This document shows positions 43,826 through 58,800 of a DNA stretch of 64,000 nucleotides, piece by piece. Below the pieces are notes generated by a model. That model had not been told where the DNA came from. It saw only the letters and a list, made by a program, of their open reading frames with translations, and searched no databases. Made by a program: the position numbers and the translations under genes. The DNA is from Norana najaformis (Eukaryota > Annelida > Clitellata > Crassiclitellata > Hormogastridae). The first letter of the stretch is position 1. Each line of letters begins with the position of its first letter. The stretch covers positions 2,162,159 through 2,226,158 of the forward strand of contig OZ029921.1 in assembly GCA_964023275.1 (NCBI GenBank). The letters run 5' to 3'.

Positions 43826-46800
43826 ATGGAGGACGACAGACGTCAAAAAGTAGAGTCTGCCAAGCAAACGGTCATTAGAAATAATTAATTGTTAAGACAT
43901 TTATGTAGATAAGCGATAACTGCGTTAATTTATTTGGTAACTTTCGTCGCTAATGGATTGGTCTAGTCTTACGTTTACGTGTCACTGCGTGTATTTTATG
44001 TATTAAATTTTGCGATCGGAGCGTCATTCTTCTATTTTCTTTCGTTCAATTTATGATGCGCCACAATAAGTTTCGCAACTGAAACAAATTTGATACTGTT
44101 CAATCGATCGACTGATCGATCAGTCCATACCAAAATCATACTGAATGAATTGGTCAATTACCAATCGATAAATAAATCGATCATTCAATCAGTTTGATGG
44201 TTCAATAAACCGATCGATTTGTGCAGGTACTTGTCAGCAGCTTAGATAGCCAGTTTGGTAGGAGATCAGATTTCTTGGTGGGTGTTGTAGCGGCTGAGTA
44301 GTTTTCAATTAAGCGTAGGCGTTTTGGTCTCGTCTTCTATCACAAGGACCCTTCTGCGTTAAGAAGAGTTTTCTGACCATTTAGTGGACTATTCTTCTTC
44401 CTGAAGAGAATGAGGTCTCTTCTGTCCAAACGGAAGACAGTGGCTTATATTTTGTATAATTTTCTATGAACATTTAAAGCAGTCAGAAATTCTGATTAAT
44501 ATGTAGATATCAGTGGCAGTTTTATACAGCAATTGTTGCCATTAATGATGATAACTGATGATAGAAGTGATTGTTTCATGCCAGATTAAGTTTGAGCTGA
44601 CACATAATGGTAAAGTAGGAAGACAGATAAAGTAGGGCATTGCTAAGTAAGGTATTCAACTGCAGCACAGCTCACTGACAACAGACTTTAGAAGAACAGG
44701 CTGAAGCACAAACATGACAACAGCAATCGGACAGTATTACTTTATGGGTTATGTTGCTGAACAACAAATTGTCAATTCGCATCACATATAAGTTGAGGTT
44801 CTAATCCCAGAGGCAGTGGTGGAAGGCGAGCATGTTTGCCTTCAGCATCACTGCATTATGTGAGTCTTGCTGTTTTTATTCCAGCTGGCAAAATACAGAA
44901 AGAAAAAGACCAGACAGACGAAGATATCTCAAACAAATGACACAACAAGTGAAATTTCTGTTACCGAAACGTTGTCATCCGTTATCGATCCAGATGATGA
45001 AAAAGTTTGTCTGCCTTGCTGATGTTAAATATGATAAATTTTCCTCATATTCTGTATTGACTCTATTTAGCATAGATATTCAAACTGCCTAATGAATGCT
45101 CAAGTAATAATAATAATAATAATAATGCTACTATCCAGCGACAAAAGAGAAACATGCCACCTTTTCCAGCACCTGTCAGTTGTCATCCAACACTTTAATG
45201 CTGTTGCCTTTCACAGCATTTTCTATCTGCCAAAACTTGATGAGATTTAGCCAGGCCAGAGATTTTATTTCTCCGTAGCCTTTTTTTATAAGTCCCAAAG
45301 GATCATAGGTACCTCAGGCAACAAAAATAATAATAATAGTAATAATATTAATAAATACATACATACATGATTGCATACATCCATACCAGTACACACATAC
45401 ATATGCATTGATTCGTATATTTATTCACACAAGTAAGTAAGTTAGTGTGTTTGTTTTGTGGAAGCAGGAATTGAGGGTCAGTCCACTCCAAGGACAGGCC
45501 ACTTCTGAGGAGATGGACCGGGTTTCCGGAGTCTACCACTTAGACGAATCACTTAACGACAGACGCTCACTTCTTGGTAATCTCGTCGAAGAAAATGAAC
45601 GCCTAAGAGCGCAGGTCTCGCAGCTGGTATGCACAGTTTCTTACTGTATCATGTTAGATTAGAATTGGTTTGTCAGGTTTATTGGAATTTTTTTAGAAGG
45701 CTAATTTCAGAGACATATCAAGTCCTATATTGTAATGAGGGTTTGCTATAATGCTGTATTAAATTTGAAAGGCCATTTTTCAAGCTTCGGGCATGTTCTA
45801 TGAAAGGGCGGAGATTGCTTAGAGAAAGAGGTCACACAAAGCACAATTCCTGTATCTTGAGCTCGGAGAAGACCCAAGATGACATGTATCGATAGCATCA
45901 AAGCATGGACTGAATTATCGCTTGACCAGTTATTTATTACAGGTGACAAGGGACGGAAGCTGGTGGAACAAAATTGCCTGTGGTGCAGCCACTCCTTGGC
46001 TCGAGGACGGTTGAGGACAAGACAAGACAATTGTATTGTGCCAGAATCTGCGTTCTTTTGAAGCAGATTTCAAGGTGGGTCCACTGATGAATGTGGAACA
46101 TTTAAGAAATTCATTTAACAAATTCTTCTTTTTAAGTTTATTAATGAAAATTGGTTTAAATTAATGTAGGAATCTGCCGGATCAGATATCATTCGAGATT
46201 TGCCTGTTCCTGAAAAAGAGGTCCTTGACTCTTTGGATGATTACAGCAACAAGGTTGGTTTTGACGTTTCATGGCACATACAGACATTTTAAATGCATTA
46301 TTTGAAATGTCTTGATATCTATCTACATAATACATGTATGGAAAGTACATTCTGAGTCTAGTCCAAGTGGCATAAATACACTTGCCAGTCGGTGAGTCCA
46401 GTCAGTGTATGCTGCAACATTGGTTTCGTGAATCTACTCCAATGGCTGATAAAAGTTGCTCTTTAAGAGCACTTTACTCATGGGACAGTTGGAGTTTGCA
46501 TTTCTTTCAGCTGGGTTCATTAAGATGCACAAATGGAGCCAAAGTTTCCAAATATTCATTAATATTTGATTTAATAAAGTAGACAAATTACTTTATTAAA
46601 TCAAATATTACTGAATAACGTGGATTGTGGAATTAACGAGCTATTGCGATACCTTGCAATTTCCACTAGATGTCGCATACCGGCTTAAGTCAGGCATGGA
46701 TTTGAACCCATGACCTTCTGATTAACAGTCTAGCATGCTAACCACTAGGCTATTGCACACCCCAAGGTAAGGTAATGTCGAAGTAATGATGCTTGTGCTG

Positions 46801-49800
46801 CTGGTGTCTGAGATCTTTTGACTTAAGCACAGGTGTTTAGACGCCACATGGAATTGTCTTCGATGGCTGTTCTGAAATGATTCTTTTTGTCCTCAGCTGA
46901 AGGAATTTGAAGAAGCGTTGGCTCGCAGGGATGAAGTCATTGGTAGCTTGTCGTCAAATTTGCGGACGATGACGGAAAATCGTGACACGCTGCAGGTGGA
47001 ATATACAGCACAGGCCAATCAACTGATGCAACAGGTGCACCTTCTGCAGCAGCAGCTGAAACAGGTCTGCATGATGCATCTCAAAGTTCATATCTGGCTT
47101 CATATTCACCCATGGCACTCATTCAGTCGAAAGCTGAAGGAATTTAATGAGTGAATTAAGTGAGGGGGCAAGTCAGTCAGTCAAAAGTCAACCAGTCAGT
47201 AAGTAAGTAAGTAAGTACCGGCCAGAGACTTGATTATCGATTAAGCATGAAACTGGAGAGCTCGTTTCGTCTTACAGCATCCGGTCCTTTGCTGCCTTAC
47301 ATCAGCCTAAGCATGCCATACTTTCTCATTTGTCTATCTGGCGCTGTGTCTACTGCATTTCCATGTAGGTGTTTCCTTGCAGTGTGGCCCTTGATATAAT
47401 CTGAGCTTCATCAGCATCTACTCTATCATTGATCTTAAGTGCAACATATCACGTGTACAAATAGTTATATCTGCCCACCAAGGTTATATATCAAGAAAAT
47501 GATTAGTCTTATTCAGTTTTCTGTTCATATTACTTAATTCATGATAGGCTGAGACTGAGGCAGATGGAGACAAGAGGCCTTGGTGGTGGTAAGTCAAGTC
47601 CAGGCAGCCTACATCCTTCAATGAACTTGCAATAAGGGTAGATACCTGGAAAGGACACTGTTCAGATCCTGGTACATTTCATTACCTTACACTGTATGTT
47701 TTGTATGTATTGTATGCATTGTATTGTATTTATCTAAGCTGAGCTAATGGCTTGCGTAGTGCTGTTATCGTAACGCGCACTTTGAGTGAATCTGTGATAC
47801 AAAAAATTTTATTGTATGATACAGGCCGGCAACTGGCTACATCTGCAAGACCACAGTTCATCTGCACAGGCCCTTCTTGAGGCCAAGAACGAACTACTGG
47901 CATTGCACGAGAACTGTCGTCAGAAGGAGAACCAACTCATCATCTTGCAGAACCTCGTCCACGAACGAGACACCACGCTGCAGCAGATCATCGTTCGATT
48001 CAACGAAACGACCCGCGACTTTGCCCAGATCCACGAGGAGAACCGCAGCCTCAAGGAACGCCTTGAAACGACTGAGGCTGAAGTCGCCCTGCTCCGTACC
48101 GAGCGGAACGCACTGAAGGCCGAAAAGGACGAGTACAACAGCATGCTGCACGAACTGCGCGCTGATTCGGGATCGGTCGAGAAAGAGAGCGCTAAGCTGT
48201 TGTTGCGACTGCAGCAGGAGAACGAGGTCCTTAGGCGGAAGGATCAGGAGAATGCCGAAGTCGTACGACAGCTCATGGCGGACGTTGAGAGTCAGCACAA
48301 GGGCCGGGATACAGATCAGTCGAAAATGCAGGGTTCGATTCCGTCGGAGACGTCCTTTACGAAGGAGGATCTTGAAGCTGAAGTCGAGAGACAGCTGAGC
48401 AAACTCCGGGCAGAGCTGGACGAAATCTACGGCACGGAAATCGGGCGGATGAAAGAGCACCTCCAGGACAAACATCGTGGCGAACTGGACAGGTTGAATG
48501 CAGAACTGAAACGTACTGCAGAGGAGAAAAATCGTTTTTCTGGCCAGGTGGAGCTCTGGCAGCAGCAGTATGTCCGCCTCAGTCAACAAAACGTGTCGAG
48601 TACTGATCTGGTAGAACAGCTGAGCGCAGTTGTTTCTGAGAATATCCAGCAGAAGCACCTGATCGAGGAGCTGAGAACACAACTGAAAGTGCTTACAGAT
48701 GAGCAGACAATTATTAAGACGAAGCTGGATGAACGAAACCACACGAGTGATGTCACCGCTGCTGGAAAACCTGGCCAGGCGGAACTCCTGGGGTTAGAGA
48801 ATAAGATTCAGGCCATGACAGAACATATCAGAACTCTCCAGGGGGAGCTGAGCTCCATGCTAGAGGAACGTGAGAAGCAGCAAGCGAAAATTGTAAATCT
48901 AGAGAGCGAATTGGAATCTAGTCGTAAGGTGGCAAGTGAGGCAGCGGAGAGATATGCAAGCGAGATAGAGGCGCTCCGAAAGGAGGCTGCCGTCGACATC
49001 CAAGAACTTGGCTTACAGTTGTCCGAATCTCAGAATCGCTTGAAGCTGTTGGAATCACAGAACGCTGGCCATCAGACGACTTCAGCCGAGTTAGGCCGCA
49101 TTAGAGAGCAGCTCGGACAGACTCAGCTGGACCACAGTGAACAGCTGGCCACTTTAAAGATTGAGTATGAGAAGTATGTGCTCGAGTTGAAGTCCTACCA
49201 TCAGGCAGAGCTCGAGACACTGAGCCAACAGAATACCTGGAAGATTAATGAGCTTCAGTCTGTTGTTAAGACGCAACAGGAAGAACAGATGGTTCTCGCA
49301 CGTCGACAGCTTGACGAGGCTGAGAAGATGTACCGGTCCCAGGTGGAGAATTTTCAGATGGAAAAGGAGGAGGCTTTGAAGCAAGAGGCTGAGCATTTCA
49401 AAGCGCAGATGGAAGAAATGAGGGAAAGCCTCGTGCGTGAACATTCCAGAGAGATTCTCGAGAGAATCGAAGAGGTGAAGTTGCGCTATGAACAGACGAT
49501 TTCAACTCTGCGTCAGGAATACGAAATGACGGTTGCTCAGCTGAACGATCAGCTAAGTGTGACTAAATCTGAACGGGAAATCCTCGCCCATTCTGCACAG
49601 GCTCCGGACCGGTCATCGGATGCAGTCGGAAGTCTCCAACTGACCATCAATGATCTGACCACCAAGCTGAAGAAAGTGACCAAGGAGAGGGACTCTGCCA
49701 TGCAGTCGCTGCAGACGGTTTACAGCGATCGCATCGAAATGAAACAGACCCTTGACCAGATGAACTCCGAGAAGGAGCACCTGCTTGCCAAGATGGAACG

Positions 49801-52800
49801 CATCACTGAAGAGCGACAGCTTGCCGAGACACACCTGAACGCCGTGTGCTCAGAGCGTGATGGTCTGAGGCACCTGCTTGACAAGCGGGAATCCAGTCAG
49901 GCAGCAACTGCTGGTAAACCGTCTCCAGATGTTCCGATGGTTGAGGTGGAACCTGGAACGAGGAAACGTACAGCAAGAGAGCAGATCGAAGCTATTGTCA
50001 GAGAGAGGAAAGCCTTGCAGGGTCTGATACTTTCAAATCCCGAAGAACGCGCTGCGGCCCAAATGCCTTCTGCCACAAGTGAGTTGTCCGACCCGTCGCA
50101 GTACTCCCTTGTTGACCAGCTGCGTTTTCAGTTTGAGGATCTGAAGCTGCGATACTCGCACGAGCTCCATGAATCGAAGGAATATCAAGTGGTGCTCTTG
50201 GAGAGGCTTGAAAATCTGCTGCAAGAAAACGAAATACTTAGGACAAGGAACTTGACAGAATCTCGCACTGAAAATAGAGAACAGGAAGTTAATGCACTGT
50301 CGCTGCAGTTGGCTGAACTTACTAAACGTTGCAGTGTTCTGAGTTCAGAACTCGAAGATCGAAACCAGCTTGTTGTAAAACTCCAGTTTTCACAGGGGGT
50401 TGCAGATGGAGAACATCATTTACAGTTGGACGCACTATTAAAAGAGAATGAAACATTGAAGCAGGAAGTTACACAAAGTCAGCAGAAGCTGCAAGATTTT
50501 GGAACATCCTACGAAGAAGCTGAAAAGGAAAGATCCGAAAAACTGACAGAAGAATGTTTGGTACTCAAACGGGAACTAGATACAATGTTAACGCAGAATG
50601 AAACTTTGAAACAGGAGCTAACAGAAAGACAACATCGGATGGAAGATCTAAAAACATCTTACGAAGCAGACAGAGCTGAAAGCTCTAAAAACGTTCAAGA
50701 ATTGTCACAAGAACTTTCGATGCTCAGGTTGCAGCTGACTGAAAGTCAAAAACAACTGGATGAAAGTAGAAGAGAAGTGGACAGTATGAATTCAGATGCC
50801 CAGCCTATGAGCCAAGTGGAAAAGACTCCTGGAAAGTTGAGCATCGATGTTACACACACTGAAAGCCGAGCAGTAGAGATGGATCCAGCAGAATTTCTGA
50901 CCCTGAAGCAGGAATATGCCTTGGTCTGTTCTGAGCTCCTTCGTCTGCGAGAGATGCTTTCCAGTTTACAGAATGTGAACAAAGAAAGAGAGGACGTGCG
51001 GGTGGAATTCGAACGACAGATTGCTCTGCTTCGCGAAGAGCTGTTACGTCAGACTTATGAACCCTCGCCAGATGCCGACAGAAGTCTTGAGGATGAGCTG
51101 AAACAGAAAGAGGCTGAGGTACAGGACTTAAAAAATCAGCTTTCTAAGGCACTCGCAAAAATGAACGAACTGCTCATCGAAAGGGATTCGCAGCGATCAG
51201 ATTATGAAGACGAACTGGAACAGATACGCCGAGAACATGCTGATGCGTTGCACCGTATAGATGCACTTGTCCAGGAGCATAACATCATGTTCCAGGGATT
51301 CGGCAGCAGTTCATTCGGTCCAGTTGCCATAGAGATGCCGCAGTTGACAGACCAGAACATCGAAGAGGAACCTAGCCCAAGAAAAGTGGTTTATGAAACG
51401 CAGAGCCTAGAGATCACGCGTCTGAGGAACGAGCTGCTGGAGGCACTTGGCCAGAATGAGTCTCTCTCCACTGAAAACAGTAACCTGCAGACGAAACTGG
51501 AGGCAGCATCCCTCGATTTTCTCAAAAACATCGATGAGGCTAACATGGAGAGCAAGAGAGCGAAAGAGACACTGGAGAAACAGATAGCGAGCATCAAAAC
51601 CGAACTGGTCCAGTCAAACTACAAACTCGATTGTGCATCCTTGGAAAATGAACAGTTGGTTGCTTCTCACCGAAAGGAACTGGATCGAGTGGCAGACGAG
51701 TATGACTGTCAGATCAAAGCGCTTACAAGTCGGATCGAAGAGGCCAAAGCGGATAGCGAGCTCGAGGTGACTTCGATCAAGAAGCGTCTTGCTGAGCTGC
51801 AGGATGAAGTTGAACAGCTGCAGTCTGAGAAGGTGAACCTCGAACAGGAATTCATTTCCGAGATGCAGAAAACATACAAGGAACACGAGGTTCGAGTCAA
51901 AAATGTTCGGGAGAGCTACGAACAAGATATAGAGTCGTTGCAGATGGAACTCACAAAACGGGACGAAGACATGACGACTCGCTTGGAAGAGCTGGATGGC
52001 ACACGACAGCAGAACACCTCGCTGTTGAATCAGCTCGATCAATTACTGCAGGAGAGAGACTGGACAAAGACTCGACAGTCACAGGAGGTACCTTCCGAGA
52101 TGACGCAGTCGGAAAAGGAAGCGGCGCTTCTTATCCGCCTTGACGTTCTTGACAGAGAAAAGGCAACCCTGATGAAGCAACTCGATCTAATGAAAGAGGA
52201 ATATTCCAGCAACTATGATGAGCTGGAGAGGGCCCGAGCTGCAAACGAAACTTTAAGAAGGGACCTGAATCTGCTGAATGCGACAAAAGGTGATTGGAAA
52301 TCGGACATGGGTGCAAAGCAAAGCATTCTGAGTAACGAATCTGTGGTGACCGACGCAAGTCACGATGATGGAGTGATTAAAGAAATTGATAACTCTGCAT
52401 TTGGTGAACCTCACATTAAAGCCTTGAGCAAGAAAGTCCGATCGCTGCACATGGAAAAAGAGCTCCTTGCTAGCATGGTGGAAAGATTGAACCGAGAAAA
52501 GGAACAGCTCTTATCCTACCTGGTGACAAAGTCACAGTTGGACCAAGTTTATGAAATTGACATGTCACACTTGGACCTTCAGCCGGGACAGAGTGCAAAC
52601 GTAACTGGTGCCGGCTTCGATTCCAGGGATCAGAGACTACGGTCGCTAGAGACAGAGAAGGAGCTGCTTGTGGGAATGCTCGAGAAGCTTAGCCAAGAAA
52701 ATGAACGACTGGTAGCTCATTTCAGTGCTTTGGATACATCAGAAAGCGACCATGACAGTGTCGAGGCTGGTGGTGTGAGTATCGGTGGTGATTTGAGCCT

Positions 52801-55800
52801 CTATCCTGAAGGCGACATCTTGGGAGTTGTTACTAGGGAAGGAAAACCAGGAGCCGAAAGTCACATTGTTGTGCTTCAGGAGGAATTAGCATCTCTAAAA
52901 GAAGAAAACGAGAGACTGAAAGAAAAGATCAGCGATTACGAGCGGAGCGTAGAGTCGTTGAATGTGGCACTGCAGGAGAAAGACCAGATGCTGTCGGAGG
53001 CATCCAGGAAATTGGAGGAGCTGAGCAAACAGCAAAGACAAGAAGATGGGCGCCCGGTGGAAGAGGTATTGATTATTGATAAGGAGATTTCAAAAGAGGT
53101 TCCAACTGGTGGTAAGGACCTCATGGAAGATATTCTATATGATGACAAACAGCTTGACAGAGAATCTGCTGCTACTTCTGATACAGATGTGGTAGATGCA
53201 AACAGCTCAAAGGAACAGCTTTTCGCAGAGATTGAGAGATTGCGTTCAATGGTAACGAATGCTGAGTACAAAAAAGAAGAGGTTTCGCTGGTCAGCATGG
53301 AGGTCATTGAACCTGAAAGTTTACAGTCAAACTTGGATGATATTCGGCGAAAAGTTGAAGCAGAAAAATCTGAAGAGATTGAATGCCTTAAAAACGAACA
53401 CCAGCTTGTTGTTACAAATCTGTCTAGTCAGATTTGTCAGCTGAATTCTGAGCAGGACGCAGTTTCCTCTGAGATCAAATCACACTTGCGGGAACTTCTG
53501 ACATGTGTAGATTTGTCTGCAATTCCAGAAGAGCTAAGCTCACAAGTCACAGAGTTGCTGGAAGGTAGAGGTGAGAATATAAGCCTCCTGAATTTAATCC
53601 AGCTATTAAAACATGGAAAATCTGTCGTAGATAGCAACACGAGAAGTGTGAGCGATACACAGGATGAGGATTTGCAGGAAAGAAAGAACCTGATTGATTC
53701 TCTGATGGAGGAGAAAGGAAAGTTGGAAAAGGAACTGGCCAACATGAAAATCCAGCTGCTGGAAGTTTTGCCATTCAAGGAAGTGGTTTCGGTCGATTCT
53801 GAGTTGACCATCAGTGTATTGATTGACCAGGTGAAGCAGATTGTTGCAGAAAGGAATGAACTGGAGGAAGCAAGATCCTCTTTAGAAAAAGAAAAACAAG
53901 AAGGAGCAGCCACAGTTGGCCTTCTTCAGATAGAGCTGGATAAAGTCCGATGCCTTTATGCGGAAGCAGAGGAGAAACTCTCTGTGATGCAGAAAACTGT
54001 GGATACAACTATCAGCTTGAATGCCAAACAATCTGTGACCAGTGACAAACTGCCAGCTCAAGAAAATAAACATCTTTCTCTTTCAGAAGACTCTAGGGTA
54101 GCGTTTGAAGAACAGACTGTGGAAGAAACTGCAACAGAGACGTTGGGCAAGGAGGTACAAAAGGTAGCAAGGTTTGATGATGTGTCAAGCGTAGGAGAAA
54201 TTCAACAGGGTGAAGAATCAGTTGGAATGGAAGAAAAGAGAGAATTGGAAGAAGTGAGGAAATTAATGGCTGATATGAGGACAGAGAAGACCGCCTTAGA
54301 GTCGGAAATGAGAAATGTTAGTGAGCAGGTCAATGAACTGTCTTCCAGACTAAGTCAGTTTGTAATGACGTGCACAGGTGGCCAAGAAACAGAAAGGAAA
54401 GAAATAACTACTGATCTGACACAAACTGAGGAGGCCTCACCAACATTTGAAACAACACTCCTGAAAGAAGAAATTGACATTGCATCTAACGTTTGGGGCA
54501 AGATTGATTTAGGTTCTGATATCAAAGTGTTGCTTTCCAATGTTGACCAGGTTTTGAATAGATTGTCTGAAAGTGAATCTGCTAATCAGGAATTAACGGC
54601 CAAGTTGCAAGATGCCGAAATCCGCTGTGATGGTTCGAATTCTCGAGTGACCGAGTTTGAATTGCTAGTGACGTCAATTAAGAGAGAAAGTGACACACTG
54701 ATTTGTGGCTTAGAAACACGCGTGGTTGAGTTGGAAGCAGAGAAAGATGCGCTGTATTCTGTAACAACTGAGCAGAATTCGTTAGTCTTAACAGGGCAAG
54801 ACGAGTTAAAACAGCTGCGTGAAGTGGATCGTGAAAAGACTGATGTTGTGAATGGGCTGAAGATGCAGGTGGAAGCCCTGATGCAAGAGAAACAACAGCT
54901 AGTCATGGAACTTGATGTGATTCGGAGCGAAATGGAAAGATGTAGGAATAACCTAAGTGCCGACAAGAAAAGTGATAGATTGGGTGGAGAACTGGCTGAA
55001 GAAAGGACCATGTCAAGACCGGAGTTGATGGTGGAAGAGGTGAATGCCAAGGATTTAACTTGTGAAGCTGGGTTTAAAACCATGACAGAACAGGAGTTGA
55101 AGGTGGAAGATTTGGATACCCAGGATTTAACTTCTGAAGTTGCATTGGAAACCATGACAGGAAAGGAGTGGGAATTGGAAGAGATTGTTGTCAAGGATTT
55201 AACTTCTGATGCTGGATCAAAATCCGATGTTGACAAGCAAAGATGTGTTGAGCTGAAGGATTCATTTTGCCAGACAGAGGACGTGGAAGTTCTGGAAAAG
55301 ATTGATGGTTTATTGAAGCACAAGCATGAGCTTGAACAAAATGCACCCCCTACGAACATTCCAACGTTTGGCTTTCTACCACAAGACATTCCAGATGTGT
55401 CAGAGTCCGTCGGAAAACTTGAATCTGCAGTTGACAGTGCAACAGAAGTTGAGATTTCTTCAGAGTTTGGCAAATCTCAGAAGATGCTTTCTGCTGAAGA
55501 TGAAAGTGGAAAGGTAGTTCCTGTCAGAATGGTGGAGAGAGGTTTGGTTGTCTTAGCCGACACTGGGAACGTGCAAGTTGTTAACGAGATTGCTCAATCC
55601 GAAAATACTGGAATGGCTTTGGAATATCAAGATGTTGAGCAGTCAGAAGTTTCAAATTTGGTTTCTACCACATTGTTTGGTATTGAAGAAGTTTCTCCTA
55701 AGACAGCAGAGACAAAACTCAATTTGGGTGCTCAAGAGCAAGGAGTGAAACAAACTGTCAATGTTTCTCTTGTAGATTTGCAAAACCAACAGATGACTCT

Positions 55801-58800
55801 GCAGGAGTTGACAGCAATTCAGGAACTCATAGTTTTACTAAACCAGCGGATTGAGATGCAAGATAAAGCCCTCAAGGAACTTGCAGAATTGGGCAACAGA
55901 TCTCAGCGGGAGAACACAGAGAAGACTATTTTAGTGGACCAGCTCAGAACAGACAATCTAAAGCTAATTGATGAACTCTGCATTGTTCAGGAAGAACTTA
56001 CTAACGTTCAGAACAGCCTTGAGCATGTAACTGAAGAGTGGAGACTCGTCGATGATCAGCTTTTGGTTCAGAAGTGCAAATTTGATGAAGCAATTGAAGA
56101 AAGTGTGAAAACAGTGGACATACTGAGAAAGGAGCTAGAGGATGGTCATGAACAAATTGCTGAGGTGCAAAGTATTAAACAGCAGCATGTGGAAAGTTTA
56201 GCAACGATTGCTGAGCTGAGGAAACAGCTTGAGGAAGTGCAGAAGCCTAAATCAGAGGAAGTGTTGCATCTTGATGTGACAGATGTGGAAAGTCGAGCTA
56301 CTAGTATCTTGCCAGAACAACTTGAGGAGGAGCATCTGAGGCGTAAAGCTGAAATAGTGACACTTGTTGATGACTACCAGAGGAGTCTGGAAACTATACG
56401 GGAGTTGCAGCAACAGCTTGAAGATGAAAAAAATATGAAGATCAATCCTGAAAGCCAGACTACTCTCAGAGACCAGATTGTAAGGGAAAGCCAGCTGACA
56501 GCTGTGCTTCAGACTACAAGTGAAAGCCAGACTGTAGCTGTAGACCATGTGACAGTTGAAAGCCAGACTAGCATGGATGAGAGTGTAAGTGAAGAGCAGC
56601 TTACAACTGTACCTCAGACGACCAGCGAAAGTCAGACTACAGTTGTGGACTATGTATCAGGGGAAAGCCAGACTGTAGCTGTAGACCATGTTACTGTTGA
56701 AAGCCAGACCAGCATGGATGAGAGTGTAAGTGAAGATCAGCTTACAACTGTACATCAGACGACCAGCGAAAGCCAGACAATGGTTGTAGACTTTGCATCA
56801 GGGGAAAGCCAGACTGTTGCTGTAGACCATATTACTGTTGAAAGCCAGACCAGCATGGATGAGAGTGTAAGTGAAGATCAGCTTACAACTGTACATCAGA
56901 CGACCAGCGAAAGCCAGACAATGGTTGTAGACTTTGCATCAGGGGAAAGCCAGACTGTAGCTGTAGACCATATTACTGTTGAAAGCCAGACCAGCATGGA
57001 TGAGAGTGTAAGTGAAGATCAGCTTACAACTGTACATCAGACGACCAGCGAAAGCCAGACAATGGTTGTAGACTTTGCATCAGGGGAAAGCCAGACTGTA
57101 GCTGTAGACCATGTTACTGTTGAAAGCCAGACCAGCATGGATGAGAGTGTAAGTGAAGATCAGCTTACAACTGTACATCAGACGACCAGCGAAAGCCAGA
57201 CAATGGTTGTAGACTTTGCATCAGGGGAAAGCCAGGCTATAGCTGTAAACCATGTTACTGTTGAAAGCCAGACAAGCATTGATGAGAGTGTAAGTGAAGA
57301 GCAGCTGTCAACTGTACTTTGTACTACAAGTGCTAGCCAGACTGTGGTAGTAGACCATGCGACAAATGAAAGTCAGACTACAGCATTAGACTGTGCTTCA
57401 AGCGAAAGCCAAACTACAAGCGCAGACCATGTTACAATTGAAATCCAAACAGCAAGCATGGTCCATGTGACAAGTGAATGCCAGACTATCAGCATAGATC
57501 TGGCTACAAGTGAAAGCCAGACAAGCACAGATGAAACTGTAAGCGAAAATCAGCTTACAAGTTTACCTCAGGCAAGTGAAAGCCAGACTACAGCCGTAGA
57601 CTACGCTTCAAGTGAATGCCAGACAACCAGCATAGACCTTGCTGCAGTTGAAAGCCAATCTAGAGTTGTATTACAGACTACAAAGGAAAGTCAAACTACA
57701 GACGAAGTTCAAGCTCTGAATAAGAACCAGACTCCAACTGTAGCCCAAACTACAAATGAAAGTCAGACTACAACTGTAGACTTTGCTACAACTGAGAGTC
57801 AGACTACAGTTGAAAGCACAACTTTGAGTGAAGGACAAGGCGAAGAGTCAGTGCTGCTGGAAACTATTTATCAGCTGAAGGTCGAGAATGAACAGCTGAG
57901 GGCAGCAATAAAGCTACAACTCCATGTAGCTACAGTTACAACTCAGACTACATACGAACCTCAGACTACAAACGTAGACCATTTCACGGCTGAAAGCCAG
58001 ACTACATGCATAAAGCAGACTGCAATGGAAGCCCAAACAAGTGTAGACCAGACTACAAGTAAAAGCCAGACTACACTTGAAGACCATGGTACAGTTGAGA
58101 GCCATACAAGCACAGACCAGACTACAAGTGAAAGTCAACTTACAACTATATCTCAGACTACAGGCGAAAGCCTGACTACAAGCATAGATCATGTTACTAG
58201 TCCGAACCAGACTACAGTTATAGACCATACTACAGCTGAAAGCCAGACGAGCATTGATGAGACTGTAAAGGAAGATCAGCTTTCAACTGCATCTCAAACT
58301 ACAAGCGAAAGCCAGACTGCTAGCATAGACCATGCTACAGTTCAAAGCCAGACAAGCATAGACGAGACTGTAAATGAAGATCATCTTACAACTGTACATC
58401 TTACTACAAGTGAAAGCCAGACTACAATTGTAGACTATGCTTCAGGGGAAAGCCAGACTGCTACTCTAGACCATGCTACAAGTGAAAGCCAGACTACAAT
58501 TGTAGACTATGCTTCAGGGGAAAGCCAGACTGCAATTGTAGACTATGCTTCAGAGGAAAGCCAAACTACAAGCAAAGACCATGTTACAATTGAAATCCAG
58601 ACTACCAGCACAGAACAAGTGACAAGTGAATCCCAGACAGTCAGCATAGATCTGGCTACTGCTGAAATCCAAATGAGCATTGACCAGACTGTAAGTGAAC
58701 ATCAGCTTACAACTGTACCTCAAACTACAAGTGAAAGCCAGACTATGGTTTTAGACCATGCTACAGTTGAAAGCCAGACTACAGTTGTAGACCAAACCAC

